From Massilia timonae CCUG 45783 (GTDB taxonomy: Bacteria > Pseudomonadota > Gammaproteobacteria > Burkholderiales > Burkholderiaceae_D), in NCBI RefSeq assembly GCF_000315425.1, contig NZ_JH992922.1:605460-669459 (forward strand): a DNA stretch of 64,000 nucleotides, written 5' to 3'. Under the pieces are notes generated by a model. It made no database searches. It had not been told where the DNA came from and saw only the letters and a list, made by a program, of their open reading frames with translations. This document shows, piece by piece, positions 53,021 through 63,971 of this stretch; the first letter of the stretch is position 1, and each line of letters starts with the position of its first letter. The position numbers were made by a program, and so were the translations under genes.

Positions 53021-55087
53021 TCAGTCCAGGACCGAAGCGCTGCCAGGGCGCGGGCTGATCGTGCCCAGGCGCGCCTTCAGCGATTGCGGCTTGCCCTCGA
53101 AGATCGAGGCATAGTTGGTGGCATTGGCCATGACGTTGCGCACATAGCCGCGCGTCTCGGTGAAAGGGATGGTCTCGACGAAGATCGCGCCTTCCATCGG
53201 CGCGTCGAGCCGGCCGCGCCAGGTGCGGGAACGGCCCGGGCCGGCGTTGTAGGCCGCCGTGGCCAGCACCTGCGAGCCTTCGAAGTTCTCGAGCACCATA
53301 TTCATGTAGTTGGCGCCGAGCGTGATATTCGTATGCAGGTCGTTGAGCATGGTGTGCACGAAGTTATCCAGGCCAATCTTGGCCGCCACCCACTTGCCGG
53401 TGGCGGGCATCACCTGCATCAGGCCCGAGGCGCCGACGCCGGAACGGGCGTCGCGGATGAAGCGCGACTCTTGCCGGATGAGGCCATACACCCAGGCTTT
53501 ATCGAGGCTCAGGCCCTGGGCGGTGGGCTTGAGGACCTCGAGATGGGGCGCCGGGAAGCGCTGGTCGTAGCTCAGCTCGGTGCGTGTGCGCAGCGAGGTC
53601 TCGACCATGCGGTCGAGGTGCTCGTTGCGGCGCGCCAGCTCGGCGGCGGCCAGCAGCTGACGTTCAGACAGCCCGCGCAAGCCCCAGTTCCATTCACGGT
53701 TGCCTTCCGCGCGCAGGCTCAAACGGTAAAATTTCAGCGCCCGCTGCAGGCTCGCATTATTGGTCGCCTGCGACAGTTCCGGCGCCGTGATCGGCGCCAC
53801 CGGTGGCGGCGCGACGATCTGGTTGCCCAGCTCTTCATGCGCCAGCTGGGTATAGAAGGTGGTCTGGGCGGCGATGCCCTGCCACAACGCGCGCGCCTCT
53901 TGCGTGCGGCCTTCGGCCTGCAGGGCGCGGCCCAGCCAGTAGATCCAGGTCGACTCGGCGCGCAGGTTCGGCGGCATCGCCTCGATGGTGGCGCGCACTT
54001 GTTTCCAGTCGCCGCGGCGCAGCGCCATGCGCGTCTTCCACTGCATCTGGAATTCGGTGAGCGTGGCGCCCTTGGCGCGGTCCCAGTAGCCGTGCGCCTC
54101 GGGCGCCAGCGCGATCGAGGCCGCCAGCGCCACGCTGGCCCAGCCGATGGCGCGCTCTTCGCTGGAGAGTTGCGGCCCGTTCTTTTCCAGGCTCGCGACG
54201 GCGATCTTGAGCGTGGTGCGCGCCATGCGGCCGACCGCCACCAGGTAGAGCTCACGCTCGGCGCGGGTCTTGCCGACGCCGCGCGCCAGCGCCACCGCGG
54301 GCAGGTCGACCGCCTGGGCGGCGCGCGTTTCGGGCAGGCCCAGCAGCACGGCGACGCGGCGCGCGGGCCCGGTAGTATTGTCCAGGCCGGCAATGCGCAG
54401 CTGCCACAGCAGGTCGGCCTGGGTGAACTGGCCGTTGCCGGCCAGTTGCGCGATCAGGCCGCTGCAGGCGTCGCCATAGCCGGCCGGCGTCTTCAACAAG
54501 GCGCGCGCTTCGTCGGCCACCCGCTCGCCGCGTTCGGCGCGCGCCAGCAAGGCGTAGCAGCGGATCTGCAGGCTGCCGGTCCCGGCCAGCGCGCCGGCTT
54601 CGCGCTCGAAGGTATTCCATTCGCGCCGCTTGCCCAGCTCGATCAGCCATTCGGCGCGCAGCTGCTCGGCCACCGCCGTGCCCTCGTGGCGGCGCAGCAC
54701 CTGCAGCACCTCATCCTGGATGGCATCGCGCAGGCGCGGTTTCAGACGATAATAGTCGACGTAGGATGCCAGCGAGTAATTCGACGGCAGGCGCGAGGCG
54801 ATCGCATTGACGCGCGCGCCGTCGTTCTGGCGCGCCGCTTCGCGCAGCAGCAAGAAATTGTCGTCATCGGCGCGGCTGTCGGCCACCAGCGCCGGCCCGG
54901 CGGCGGGCACGCCCACCGTACCGGCGCCGGGAACGGACGGCGCACCGGCCGGGATGGACGGCAGCGCCACGTCGGGCGCGGGTGCATCGGGGTCTTCCTG
55001 GGCCATCACACCTGCAGGCAGTGCGCAGGACAGAACAAGGGCAATAGCGGCCGGCCACAAGCCGGCTGACAATTTCGATTGAAACAT
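53021..55087 (-). CDS. slt: Soluble lytic murein transglycosylase (Slt70-like)
   Basis: 688 residues with a signal peptide (1 to about 31). A long alpha-superhelical domain (about 60-500) precedes the catalytic domain: the acid is E540 (YGLIRQESRFIRDARS), followed by GASGLMQVMPATGKW and LGANYMNMVL. It cleaves peptidoglycan between MurNAc and GlcNAc, forming anhydro ends. The start is ATG 55087; a TTG two codons earlier is unlikely. It is the first gene of a four-gene operon and is divergent from the 5-FTHF cyclo-ligase gene with only 32 bp between starts. Confidence 0.94.
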   Translation of the reverse strand: MFQSKLSAGLWPAAIALVLSCALPAGVMAQEDPDAPAPDVALPSIPAGAPSVPGAGTVGVPAAGPALVADSRADDDNFLLLREAARQNDGARVNAIASRLPSNYSLASYVDYYRLKPRLRDAIQDEVLQVLRRHEGTAVAEQLRAEWLIELGKRREWNTFEREAGALAGTGSLQIRCYALLARAERGERVADEARALLKTPAGYGDACSGLIAQLAGNGQFTQADLLWQLRIAGLDNTTGPARRVAVLLGLPETRAAQAVDLPAVALARGVGKTRAERELYLVAVGRMARTTLKIAVASLEKNGPQLSSEERAIGWASVALAASIALAPEAHGYWDRAKGATLTEFQMQWKTRMALRRGDWKQVRATIEAMPPNLRAESTWIYWLGRALQAEGRTQEARALWQGIAAQTTFYTQLAHEELGNQIVAPPPVAPITAPELSQATNNASLQRALKFYRLSLRAEGNREWNWGLRGLSERQLLAAAELARRNEHLDRMVETSLRTRTELSYDQRFPAPHLEVLKPTAQGLSLDKAWVYGLIRQESRFIRDARSGVGASGLMQVMPATGKWVAAKIGLDNFVHTMLNDLHTNITLGANYMNMVLENFEGSQVLATAAYNAGPGRSRTWRGRLDAPMEGAIFVETIPFTETRGYVRNVMANATNYASIFEGKPQSLKARLGTISPRPGSASVLD

Positions 55088-55119
55088 CCACAACTCTCAC
55101 ATTACGCTGCATTGAAACC

Positions 55120-55749
55120 ATGACCGGCGATCAAAGAATACCACGCGCCTCCGCGCCTCCACCAGACACGGCAGCGAGCAAACTTGCCCAGCAACAGGAC
55201 AAGGCGCTGTTGCGCAACACGCTCAAGGCGCTGCGGCGCGCGATCGATCCGGCCACCAGACACGCCTGGGACGACCGCATCGGCGCGCGGGTGATTGCCT
55301 GGTGCCGCGCGCATTCCCACCAAACGCTGGGCGTGTACTGGCCGCTGGCCGGCGAACCGGACTTGCGTCCAGCCTACGCGGAATTGGCTCAAGCAGGCGT
55401 ACGGCTGGCATTGCCGGTGGTGGTCGAACGCGATGCGCCCTTGGGATTCGCCGAGTGGCTGCCTGGTGAGCCGACGGTGACGGACCGGCTGGGCGTGGCG
55501 GTGCCGGCCGAGCTGCGGATGGTCGAACGGCCACCGGCTTTGCTGGTGCCCTGCCTGGGCTTCAATGCTTCAGGGTATCGGGTGGGGTATGGGGGCGGGT
55601 TCTATGACCGGACGCTGGCGCCCGAGCCGAGGCCGGCGACGGTGGGGATCGCGTATGCGTGCCAGTTGGTGGCCTTCGATGGCGACGCGCACGACGTGCC
55701 GTTGGATAGCGTGATTACCGAACGTCACGATGATGTAAACGTGATTTGA
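55120..55749 (+). CDS. 5-formyltetrahydrofolate cyclo-ligase
   Basis: 209 residues. The basic N-terminal region (DKALLRNTLKALRRAI), LGVYWPLAGEPDLRPAY and the signature GYRVGYGGGFYDRTL identify the family. It uses ATP to convert 5-formyl-THF to 5,10-methenyl-THF and so feeds the pool used by metF nearby. An N-terminal extension of about 20 residues is present. A REP-like palindrome overlaps its stop. Confidence 0.93.
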   Translation: MTGDQRIPRASAPPPDTAASKLAQQQDKALLRNTLKALRRAIDPATRHAWDDRIGARVIAWCRAHSHQTLGVYWPLAGEPDLRPAYAELAQAGVRLALPVVVERDAPLGFAEWLPGEPTVTDRLGVAVPAELRMVERPPALLVPCLGFNASGYRVGYGGGFYDRTLAPEPRPATVGIAYACQLVAFDGDAHDVPLDSVITERHDDVNVI

Positions 55750-55811
55750 ACGCGTCGGCGGCAAAGCCGCCAACCCTACGTAGGGTTGGCAGCTATGCTG
55801 CCGACGCGTTC
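55748..55811. repeat. Perfectly placed inverted pair of 32-bp REP-like units
   Basis: The left unit (55748-55779) begins GAACGCGTCGGCGGC; the right unit (55780-55811) is its inverted copy with a few changes. They meet in CCAACCCTACGTAGGGTTGG. It lies between the convergent cyclo-ligase and metF genes and can fold into a very long hairpin, perhaps acting as a shared transcription end. Confidence 0.88.
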
Positions 55812-55835
55812 AACCGGCTGCTGAACAGCCGCGGA

Positions 55836-56666
55836 TCAAGCCCGCAACCGCTGCCAGATCGCCGTCGTCGGCGCCGCCTGGTTCATGCTGTAGAAATGCA
55901 GCCCCGGCGCGCCGCCCGCCAGCAGGCGTTCGCACAGCCCCGTCACGACGTCCAGCCCGAAGGCCTTGATCGAGGCGCTGTCGTCGCCGAAGCTGGCCAG
56001 CTTGAGGCGCACCCAGCGTGGAATCTCGGCGCCGCACATATCCGAGAAACGCATCAGCTGCATATAGTTCGTGATCGGCATGATGCCGGCCACGACCGGC
56101 ACATCGACGCCCAGCTTGCGCACATTGTCGACGAACTGGAAGTACGCATCGGCATTGTAGAAATACTGGGTGATGGCGGCATTCGCCCCGGCCTGCACCT
56201 TGCGTGCGAACGCCTGCAGGTCGTCCTGCGGCGAACGCGCCTGCGGGTGCATCTCGGGATAGGCCGCGACCTCGATGTGGAACCAGTCGCCGGTTTCCTG
56301 GCGGATGAATTCCACCAGCTCGCTGGCATAGCGCAGCTCGCCCGCGCCGCCATAGCCGCTCGGCAGGTCGCCGCGCAGGGCCACGACGCGACGGATGCCG
56401 CTGTCCTGGTATTGCTTGAGGACGTCGCGGATCGATTCGCGCGTGGCGCCGATGCAGGACAGGTGGGGCGCGGCCTCGTGGCCGGCGGCCTGGATCTCGC
56501 GCACTGTCGCCAGCGTGCCCTGCTGGGTGCTGCCGCCGGCGCCGAAGGTCACCGAAAAATACTTCGGATTGAGGTCGGCCAGCTTTTCGCGCGCGATGCG
56601 CAGTTTCTCCGCGCCTTCCGGCGTCTTGGGCGGGAAGAACTCGATACTGAAATCAGGAGTTTCCAT
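55836..56666 (-). CDS. metF: Methylenetetrahydrofolate reductase
   Basis: 276 residues. FSIEFFPPKTPEGAEKL, YFSVTFGAGGSTQQGT, VALRGDLPSGYG and ITQYFYNADAYFQFVD are typical. It reduces 5,10-methylene-THF to 5-methyl-THF for methionine synthesis. The start is ATG 56666, which overlaps the stop of the holin-like gene by 14 bp; the open frame upstream has no family match. It is probably cotranscribed with ahcY, as in related genomes, and ends at the REP-like palindrome. Confidence 0.96.
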   Translation of the reverse strand: METPDFSIEFFPPKTPEGAEKLRIAREKLADLNPKYFSVTFGAGGSTQQGTLATVREIQAAGHEAAPHLSCIGATRESIRDVLKQYQDSGIRRVVALRGDLPSGYGGAGELRYASELVEFIRQETGDWFHIEVAAYPEMHPQARSPQDDLQAFARKVQAGANAAITQYFYNADAYFQFVDNVRKLGVDVPVVAGIMPITNYMQLMRFSDMCGAEIPRWVRLKLASFGDDSASIKAFGLDVVTGLCERLLAGGAPGLHFYSMNQAAPTTAIWQRLRA

Positions 56667-57009
56667 CTTTGTCGGAAAGAAGCAAGGTAGAGAGCGCCCA
56701 CGAAATGATGCTGTACAGGATGGCTGCCAGGAAGGCCGACCAGAAACCCGCCACCTCGAATCCACCGACCACATTCGACACCAGCCAGAACAGCAAGGCA
56801 TTGATGACCAGGATAAACAGGCCCATCGAGACCAGGGTGACCGGCAGGGTCAGGAGCACCAGCACCGGACGGATCAGGGTATTGACCAGTCCGAGCACCA
56901 GCGCCGCGATCAGGGCGGTGCCGATGCTGGAAACTTCGACGGAGTGCATCAGGTAAGGCAGGGCCATCAGGGCCGCGGCATTGATCAGCCAGGTAACCAG
57001 CAAGCGCAT
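56653..57009 (-). CDS. Phage holin family/YvlD-like membrane protein
   Basis: 118 residues with four membrane segments (about 1-20, 28-50, 53-78 and 88-110), like the 4-TMS holin-like superfamily PF04020. ALVLGLVNTLIRPVLVLLTL is characteristic. The family is named after holins, but members of this kind are ordinary chromosomal membrane proteins of unknown function. Its place between ahcY and metF is common in betaproteobacteria. Confidence 0.85.
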   Translation of the reverse strand: MRLLVTWLINAAALMALPYLMHSVEVSSIGTALIAALVLGLVNTLIRPVLVLLTLPVTLVSMGLFILVINALLFWLVSNVVGGFEVAGFWSAFLAAILYSIISWALSTLLLSDKDGNS

Positions 57010-57078
57010 CGGTACAGACTTTCGTGGTACGCGTACGCCGCACGCAAAAAAGGTACGGCGCACGGTGTTTAGATAAGC

Positions 57079-57100
57079 GAAACGTCCCGAAGGACGTTTC
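57079..57100 (-). terminator. Hairpin after ahcY
   Basis: On the minus strand GAAACGTCC-TTCG-GGACGTTTC is a 9-bp stem with a TTCG loop, 23 nt past the ahcY stop. It has only a short T stretch (GCTTATC), so read-through into the holin-metF genes is possible. Confidence 0.65.
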
Positions 57101-57123
57101 ACATGACTACAAGCCGCTACCGA

Positions 57124-58536
<1,413 letters not shown>

Positions 58537-58568
58537 CACGCCCTCCTTTCAATGTTTAGAAAAAAGTA

Positions 58569-58637
58569 ACGTGAGCGCAGTTGCTTGGATATCCGAGCCT
58601 GGCAGAGAGGGACCTCTCTGTCGCAACGCTCCTCGGA
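58569..58637 (-). promoter_or_regulatory. SAH riboswitch upstream of ahcY
   Basis: The minus strand has the conserved blocks in order: CCGAGGAGCGTTGCGAC, a variable hairpin (AGAGAGG/CCTCTCT), CCAGGCTCGG, then CAACTGCGCTCACG. CCGAG pairs with CTCGG, GAGCG with CGCTC, and GTTGC with GCAAC, giving the known pseudoknotted fold. It ends about 33 nt before the ahcY start. Position and sequence both match the SAH riboswitch class known from betaproteobacteria. Confidence 0.93.
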
Positions 58638-58698
58638 ACGGGGTAGTTTAGCACGCCTGGATGGCGGGGGGAATGCTTGTTGGATCGCGGGATGGCGC

Positions 58699-58729
58699 GT
58701 GGGGTCGGCGGCCATGCCGCCGCCCCCAC
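58699..58729. repeat. GC-rich hairpin after metK, REP-like
   Basis: GTGGGG-T-CGGCGGC (58699-58712) pairs with GCCGCCG-C-CCCCAC (58716-58729) around CAT. It lies 12 nt past the metK stop and shares the GGCGGC/GCCGCC core of the palindrome at 55748. It may act as a terminator or 3' end for metK. Confidence 0.65.
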
Positions 58730-58741
58730 GGTCGTTGACGC

Positions 58742-59908
<1,167 letters not shown>

Positions 59909-60105
59909 GTAGGCTCCAGTTACTGTTCACATGAATTGCCGCAGCAAACTGTTGCCTGCGACGCTTTAGCGACATTTATATTCCGCTTCGCAAGTTGTCT
60001 GTTAACTCGGCGGATCCAGCATAAAGTGGTATTTTACGCTTCCTTGGAATTTTGGTGTGGAAACGCACGCGCAAACGCAACGCGATCCGACACCCATCAA
60101 TCGAC

Positions 60106-60957
60106 ATGTTAGTAGTCATTTTCCGTATCTTATCTATTTTCCCGTTGCCAGTCCTGCACGCCTTGGGCGCCGCGCTGGGCTGGCTGGTCTATTGGCTGTC
60201 GCCGTCGTACAAGCGCCGCCTGCGCGCCAACCTGGCCCAGGCCGGCTATGACGCGCACTGGAAACAGGCCGTGTCCGAGGCCGGCAAGGCCGCGATCGAG
60301 CTCGCCTTCGTATGGTGCGCCAAACCGGAACGGGTTGCCAGGCATGCCACGGTGGAAAACTGGGAACTGGTCCAGGAAAAACTCGACGCCGGCCGCGGCA
60401 TTGTGTTCCTGACGCCACACCTGGGTTGCTTCGAAATGACGGCGCAGCAGATCGCGCTCAAGACGGCGTTGACGGTCATGTATCGTCCGCCGCGCAAGGA
60501 CGCGCTGCGGCCGCTGGTCGAAGGCGCACGCGCGCGCCACAACCTGCACCTGGCGCCGGCCAACCTGTCCGGCGTGCGCATCCTGGCCAAGACCCTCAAG
60601 AGCGGCCAGCCCATCGGCTTGCTGCCCGACCAGGTGCCGCAGGAAGGCGAAGGCGTGTGGGCGCCTTTCTTCGGCCGCAACGCCTATACGATGACCCTGC
60701 CGGCCAAGCTGGCCCAGCTGGGCAAGGCCGACATCCTGCTGGTGTACGCCGAGCGGCGCCCGCACGGCGCCGGTTACATCGTGCGCTTCGTGCCGTTCGA
60801 CGGTGACCTGAGCGGCAGCGCCGCCGAGCAGGCGGCGGCGATCAACCGCGCCATGGAGCAGCTGATCGCGCGTGCGCCGAGTCAGTATTTCTGGAGCTAT
60901 AACCGCTACAAGCAGCCGGAAGGCGTGGCCGGTCCGGAAAGCGAGGTCGCGGCATGA
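60106..60957 (+). CDS. Lipid A biosynthesis acyltransferase (LpxL/HtrB-like), first copy
   Basis: 283 residues. An N-terminal membrane segment precedes the acyltransferase core with the H-X4-E motif (TPHLGCFEMTAQ), LPDQVPQEGEGVWAPFFG and the C-terminal PSQYFWSYNRYK. It adds a secondary acyl chain to Kdo2-lipid A at the inner membrane. The start is placed at ATG 60106, where the membrane segment begins, although no clear ribosome-binding site is present; non-ATG codons upstream are possible. It overlaps the second copy by ATGA. Confidence 0.9.
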   Translation: MLVVIFRILSIFPLPVLHALGAALGWLVYWLSPSYKRRLRANLAQAGYDAHWKQAVSEAGKAAIELAFVWCAKPERVARHATVENWELVQEKLDAGRGIVFLTPHLGCFEMTAQQIALKTALTVMYRPPRKDALRPLVEGARARHNLHLAPANLSGVRILAKTLKSGQPIGLLPDQVPQEGEGVWAPFFGRNAYTMTLPAKLAQLGKADILLVYAERRPHGAGYIVRFVPFDGDLSGSAAEQAAAINRAMEQLIARAPSQYFWSYNRYKQPEGVAGPESEVAA

Positions 60958-61817
60958 GGGTGTTGCTCGGAATCCTGTGGCTGCTGCATTTCCTGCCGTT
61001 GCCCATCCTCGGCCGCATCGGCGAATCGATCGGCAGCCTGATGTTCATGATCATGGGCCGGCGCCGCCACATCGCGCTGACCAATCTGCGCCTGACCATG
61101 CCCGAACTGGACGAGCGGGAACGGCGCCGCATCGCGCACCGGCACTTTCGCGCCTATGCGCGCAGCATCGTCGAGCGCTCGATCCTGTGGTGGGCGCCCG
61201 AGGAACGCGTGCGCAGCCTGATCCAGGTCGAGCCGGCGGTGCCGCAGGCCGAGATGGAAGCCGGCCCCACGATCCTGCTGTGCCCGCACTTCGTGTGCCT
61301 GGACGTGGCCGGCGTCGCCTCGCGCGTGATCCCGGTGTGCAGCATGTACGTGCCGCAAAAAAACGAAGCCTTCGACCGCCTGCTGCGCCACGGCCGCGAA
61401 CGCTACGGTCCGGTGCGCCTGGTGACGCGCAAGGAAGGCATCAAGCCGATCCTGCGCGCGCTGCGCGACGGCCTGCCCTATTTCATGCTGCCGGACATGG
61501 ATTTCGGCGAAAAGGATGCCGAATTCGTGCCCTTCTTCGGCGTGCAGGCCGCGACCCTGACCGCGCTGGGGCGCATCGCCGCCACCACCGGCGCCAAGGT
61601 GATCCCGGTGATCGCGACCTATCTGCCGAACTACCAGGGCTGGCGCGTGCGCTTCTACCCGGCATGGGAAAACTACCCGGGCGACGACATGGTCGAAGCG
61701 ACCCGCCGCATGAACGCCTTCATCGAAGAGCGCGTGCGCGAGGCGCCGGAGCAGTATTTCTGGACCCACAAGCGCTTCAAGACCCGTCCGCCGGGTGAAC
61801 CTTCGCTGTATGATTAA
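60954..61817 (+). CDS. Lipid A biosynthesis acyltransferase (LpxL/LpxM-like), second copy
   Basis: 287 residues. The core motif is H-X4-D (CPHFVCLDVAG) rather than H-X4-E, and LPDMDFGEKDAEFVPFFG and PEQYFWTHKRFKTRPPG follow. H-X4-D/E is the general motif of these enzymes, so it should be active. The two tandem copies differ enough to suggest different positions or acyl donors. It lies 3 bp before dapF. Confidence 0.9.
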   Translation: MRVLLGILWLLHFLPLPILGRIGESIGSLMFMIMGRRRHIALTNLRLTMPELDERERRRIAHRHFRAYARSIVERSILWWAPEERVRSLIQVEPAVPQAEMEAGPTILLCPHFVCLDVAGVASRVIPVCSMYVPQKNEAFDRLLRHGRERYGPVRLVTRKEGIKPILRALRDGLPYFMLPDMDFGEKDAEFVPFFGVQAATLTALGRIAATTGAKVIPVIATYLPNYQGWRVRFYPAWENYPGDDMVEATRRMNAFIEERVREAPEQYFWTHKRFKTRPPGEPSLYD

Positions 61818-61820
61818 TTT

Positions 61821-62681
61821 ATGAAACTGAAATTCACCAAGATGCACGGCGCGGGCAACGACTTTGTCGTGATCGACGCCATCAACCAGGAGATCGACGT
61901 CGACGGCATGAGCGCCGACGGGTGGCAGCGCCTGGCCGACCGCCGCTTCGGCATCGGCGCCGACCAGATCCTGGTCGTCGAGCGCCCGGTCGACGCCGGC
62001 GTGGTCTTCCGCTATCGCATCTTCAACAACGACGGCAGCGAAGTCGAGCAGTGCGGCAACGGTTCGCGCGCCTTCGTGCGTTTCGTGGTCGAGAAAGGCC
62101 TGACGCAGGAACGCAGCATCCGCGTGCAGACCATGTCGGGCGTCATCAATCCGCGCCTGGAAGACGACGGCAACGTGACGGTGGACATGGGCGCTCCGCG
62201 CCTCGATCCGGCCGAGGTGCCGTTCGACAGCGCCGGCCTGGACGGCAAGCCCGAAGGCGAGGACACGCTGTGGCCGTTGCCGGTCGGCGGCGAGGCCACG
62301 CAGATCTCGGTGGTCTCGATGGGCAATCCGCATGCGGTGCAGGTGGTGCACAACGTCGACACGGCGCTGGTGGAGCAGACCGGCCCGCTGATCGAACACC
62401 ATGAGCGCTTTCCGAAACGCGTCAACGCCGGCTATATGCAGGTGGTCGACCGCCATCATATTCGGCTGCGCGTGCATGAACGCGGGGCCGGCGAGACGCT
62501 GGCCTGCGGCACCGGCGCCTGCGCGGCGGTGGTCGCCGGCATCCGGCGCGGCCTGCTCGATTCGCCGGTGCGCGTGTCCGCCCGCGGCGGCGAGCTCAGC
62601 ATCGCCTGGGCGGGAGCGGGCCAGCCGGTCTACCTGAGCGGACCGGCGGTGTCGGTGTTCGAGGGCGAAGTCGAAATCTGA
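61821..62681 (+). CDS. dapF: Diaminopimelate epimerase
   Basis: 286 residues. The two catalytic cysteines are C78 ([10 protein letters not shown]) and C229 ([12 protein letters not shown]), and [12 protein letters not shown] starts the chain. It converts LL- to meso-diaminopimelate for lysine and peptidoglycan. It is probably translated from the acyltransferase transcript, linking two envelope pathways. Confidence 0.97.
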   Translation: MKLKFTKMHGAGNDFVVIDAINQEIDVDGMSADGWQRLADRRFGIGADQILVVERPVDAGVVFRYRIFNNDGSEVEQCGNGSRAFVRFVVEKGLTQERSIRVQTMSGVINPRLEDDGNVTVDMGAPRLDPAEVPFDSAGLDGKPEGEDTLWPLPVGGEATQISVVSMGNPHAVQVVHNVDTALVEQTGPLIEHHERFPKRVNAGYMQVVDRHHIRLRVHERGAGETLACGTGACAAVVAGIRRGLLDSPVRVSARGGELSIAWAGAGQPVYLSGPAVSVFEGEVEI

Positions 62682-62702
62682 CGCCGCCGTCACCACGTTC
62701 CA

Positions 62703-62723
62703 GGGCGCCGGTGGCGCCCTTTC
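62703..62723 (+). terminator. Hairpin terminator after dapF
   Basis: GGGCGCC (62703-62709) pairs with GGCGCCC (62713-62719) over GGT, with a short T-run (TTTCC) next to it. The Sel1-like gene is convergent. Confidence 0.7.
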
Positions 62724-62744
62724 CATTTGCAGTCCTGTCTGTTT

Positions 62745-63971
62745 TCAGGCCGCCAGCTCGATGTCGGCGCCGCCGTCGGCGTCGTTGCCGGGGATCGCCA
62801 CATTGAGCAGGGTGCGCAGCCGGTACAGGCGCTGCCGATAATTTCCTTCCGGCCCAGCCGGACCGCAGTCGACCTGCTCGAACAGGCGCACGATGCGATC
62901 CAGCGCCTCGCGTTCCTGCGCCGATTCCACCATCACCAGTCGCCGCTTGCTGCGCCCGTAACTGGCGCGGATGTCGATGACGAGGCAATGGCCCTGGTCG
63001 GCGGCCCCCACGTCCAGCAGCAGCGCTTCGGCGCGCGACAGGCCGAACAGCGCCGCCAGCTCGATGCGCGCGGCCAGCAAGGGATGCGCCGCCAGCGCGT
63101 CGGTGTGGCTGGCCAGCAGCCGCCCGGTTTCGGTGTACGGCGCGGCCGTGGCGCGCGGCGCGATCTTGCGCAGCAGCTCGACGGCTTCGTGCGAGCCCTG
63201 GGCCGCCGCCTTCTGCAGCCAGTACACGGCGCGCACGTCGTTGTTCTCGTTCTCGCGGCGCGCGCGCCAGGCATTGTGGCCGCATTCGAGCTGGGCGTCG
63301 CGATACCCCATCTCGGCGGCCCGCTGCAGGTAGCGCTGGGCATCGGCCACGTTACGCTGCGAAAACTCGGGCTTGATATAGATGCGCGACAGCGCATACC
63401 AGGCCTCGGCCAGGCCCTGTTCTCCGGCCAGGTTCAGCCACCGGATCGCTTTCTTGAAGTTGGCGACATGCGCGTTCGCGACATGCGCGTTGGCGACATG
63501 CGCGTTCGCGACGTGCGCGTTGGCGACGTGCGCGTTGGCGACATGCACATCCGCGACCTGGCCATTGCTGCAACGCCTGCCATCGACCCGCATGCGCGCG
63601 CAGCGCAGGCCCAGCGCCAGCTGTGCATGGGCGTCATGCTCGGCCGCGGCCAGCTCCCAGAACACGGCCGGTTCGCCCGGTTGGCAGCGCGCCGCCGCCG
63701 CGCCGGCGTCCAGCGCCTGCAGGCCGCTGACGCCATCGAGGGCCGGGTCGAGCAGGCGCGCGCAGCGCGACAGCAGGGTGATCTCGTCGGGGGCGAAACG
63801 ACGCATTTCTCCTTGTTCGCCGCGCTCGCTGACCAGCGCGCGCGCCTGCGGCAGTGCGCGCTCGAGGTAGTCGTCCCAGCGGCGCGCCGTCCATGCCTCG
63901 TCGAGCGCGGCGTACTGCGCCGCGCCGGCGCCTGGCGGACGCGGCGACCGTTCCTGGCCGGACTGGGACAC
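62745..63971 (-). CDS. Sel1-repeat protein with a short tandem-repeat insertion
   Basis: 408 residues from a GTG at 63971. The frame remains open to the window edge, so the true start may lie beyond 64000. The middle has Sel1/TPR-like repeats (KAIRWLNLAGEQGLAEAWYA, DAQRYLQRAAEMGYRDAQLE, RAVYWLQKAAAQGSHEAVEL). Just before them lies a run of the pentapeptide VANAH, five times plus a variant. The C-terminal 130 residues (RIELAALFGLSRAEALLL, then GRSKRRLVMVESAQEREALD) match nothing I recognise. Sel1 proteins are usually binding scaffolds. Confidence 0.75.
   Translation of the reverse strand: MSQSGQERSPRPPGAGAAQYAALDEAWTARRWDDYLERALPQARALVSERGEQGEMRRFAPDEITLLSRCARLLDPALDGVSGLQALDAGAAAARCQPGEPAVFWELAAAEHDAHAQLALGLRCARMRVDGRRCSNGQVADVHVANAHVANAHVANAHVANAHVANAHVANFKKAIRWLNLAGEQGLAEAWYALSRIYIKPEFSQRNVADAQRYLQRAAEMGYRDAQLECGHNAWRARRENENNDVRAVYWLQKAAAQGSHEAVELLRKIAPRATAAPYTETGRLLASHTDALAAHPLLAARIELAALFGLSRAEALLLDVGAADQGHCLVIDIRASYGRSKRRLVMVESAQEREALDRIVRLFEQVDCGPAGPEGNYRQRLYRLRTLLNVAIPGNDADGGADIELAA
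63463..63558. repeat. 15-bp tandem repeat inside the Sel1-like gene
   Basis: Six units of 15 bp (GCGACATGCGCGTTC and close variants) run from 63463 to 63552, with a partial unit after. They encode VANAH repeats in frame. The last unit differs most (GCGACATGCACATCC). Being a multiple of three, copy-number changes would keep the frame. Confidence 0.95.

Noticed and set aside
56653..57009. Prophage remnant suggested by the holin-like protein
   Set aside because: No other phage gene is near; this protein family is chromosomal and commonly sits between ahcY and metF.
59909..60105. Possible SAM riboswitch before metK
   Set aside because: No conserved core of a known SAM riboswitch class was recognised in either strand.
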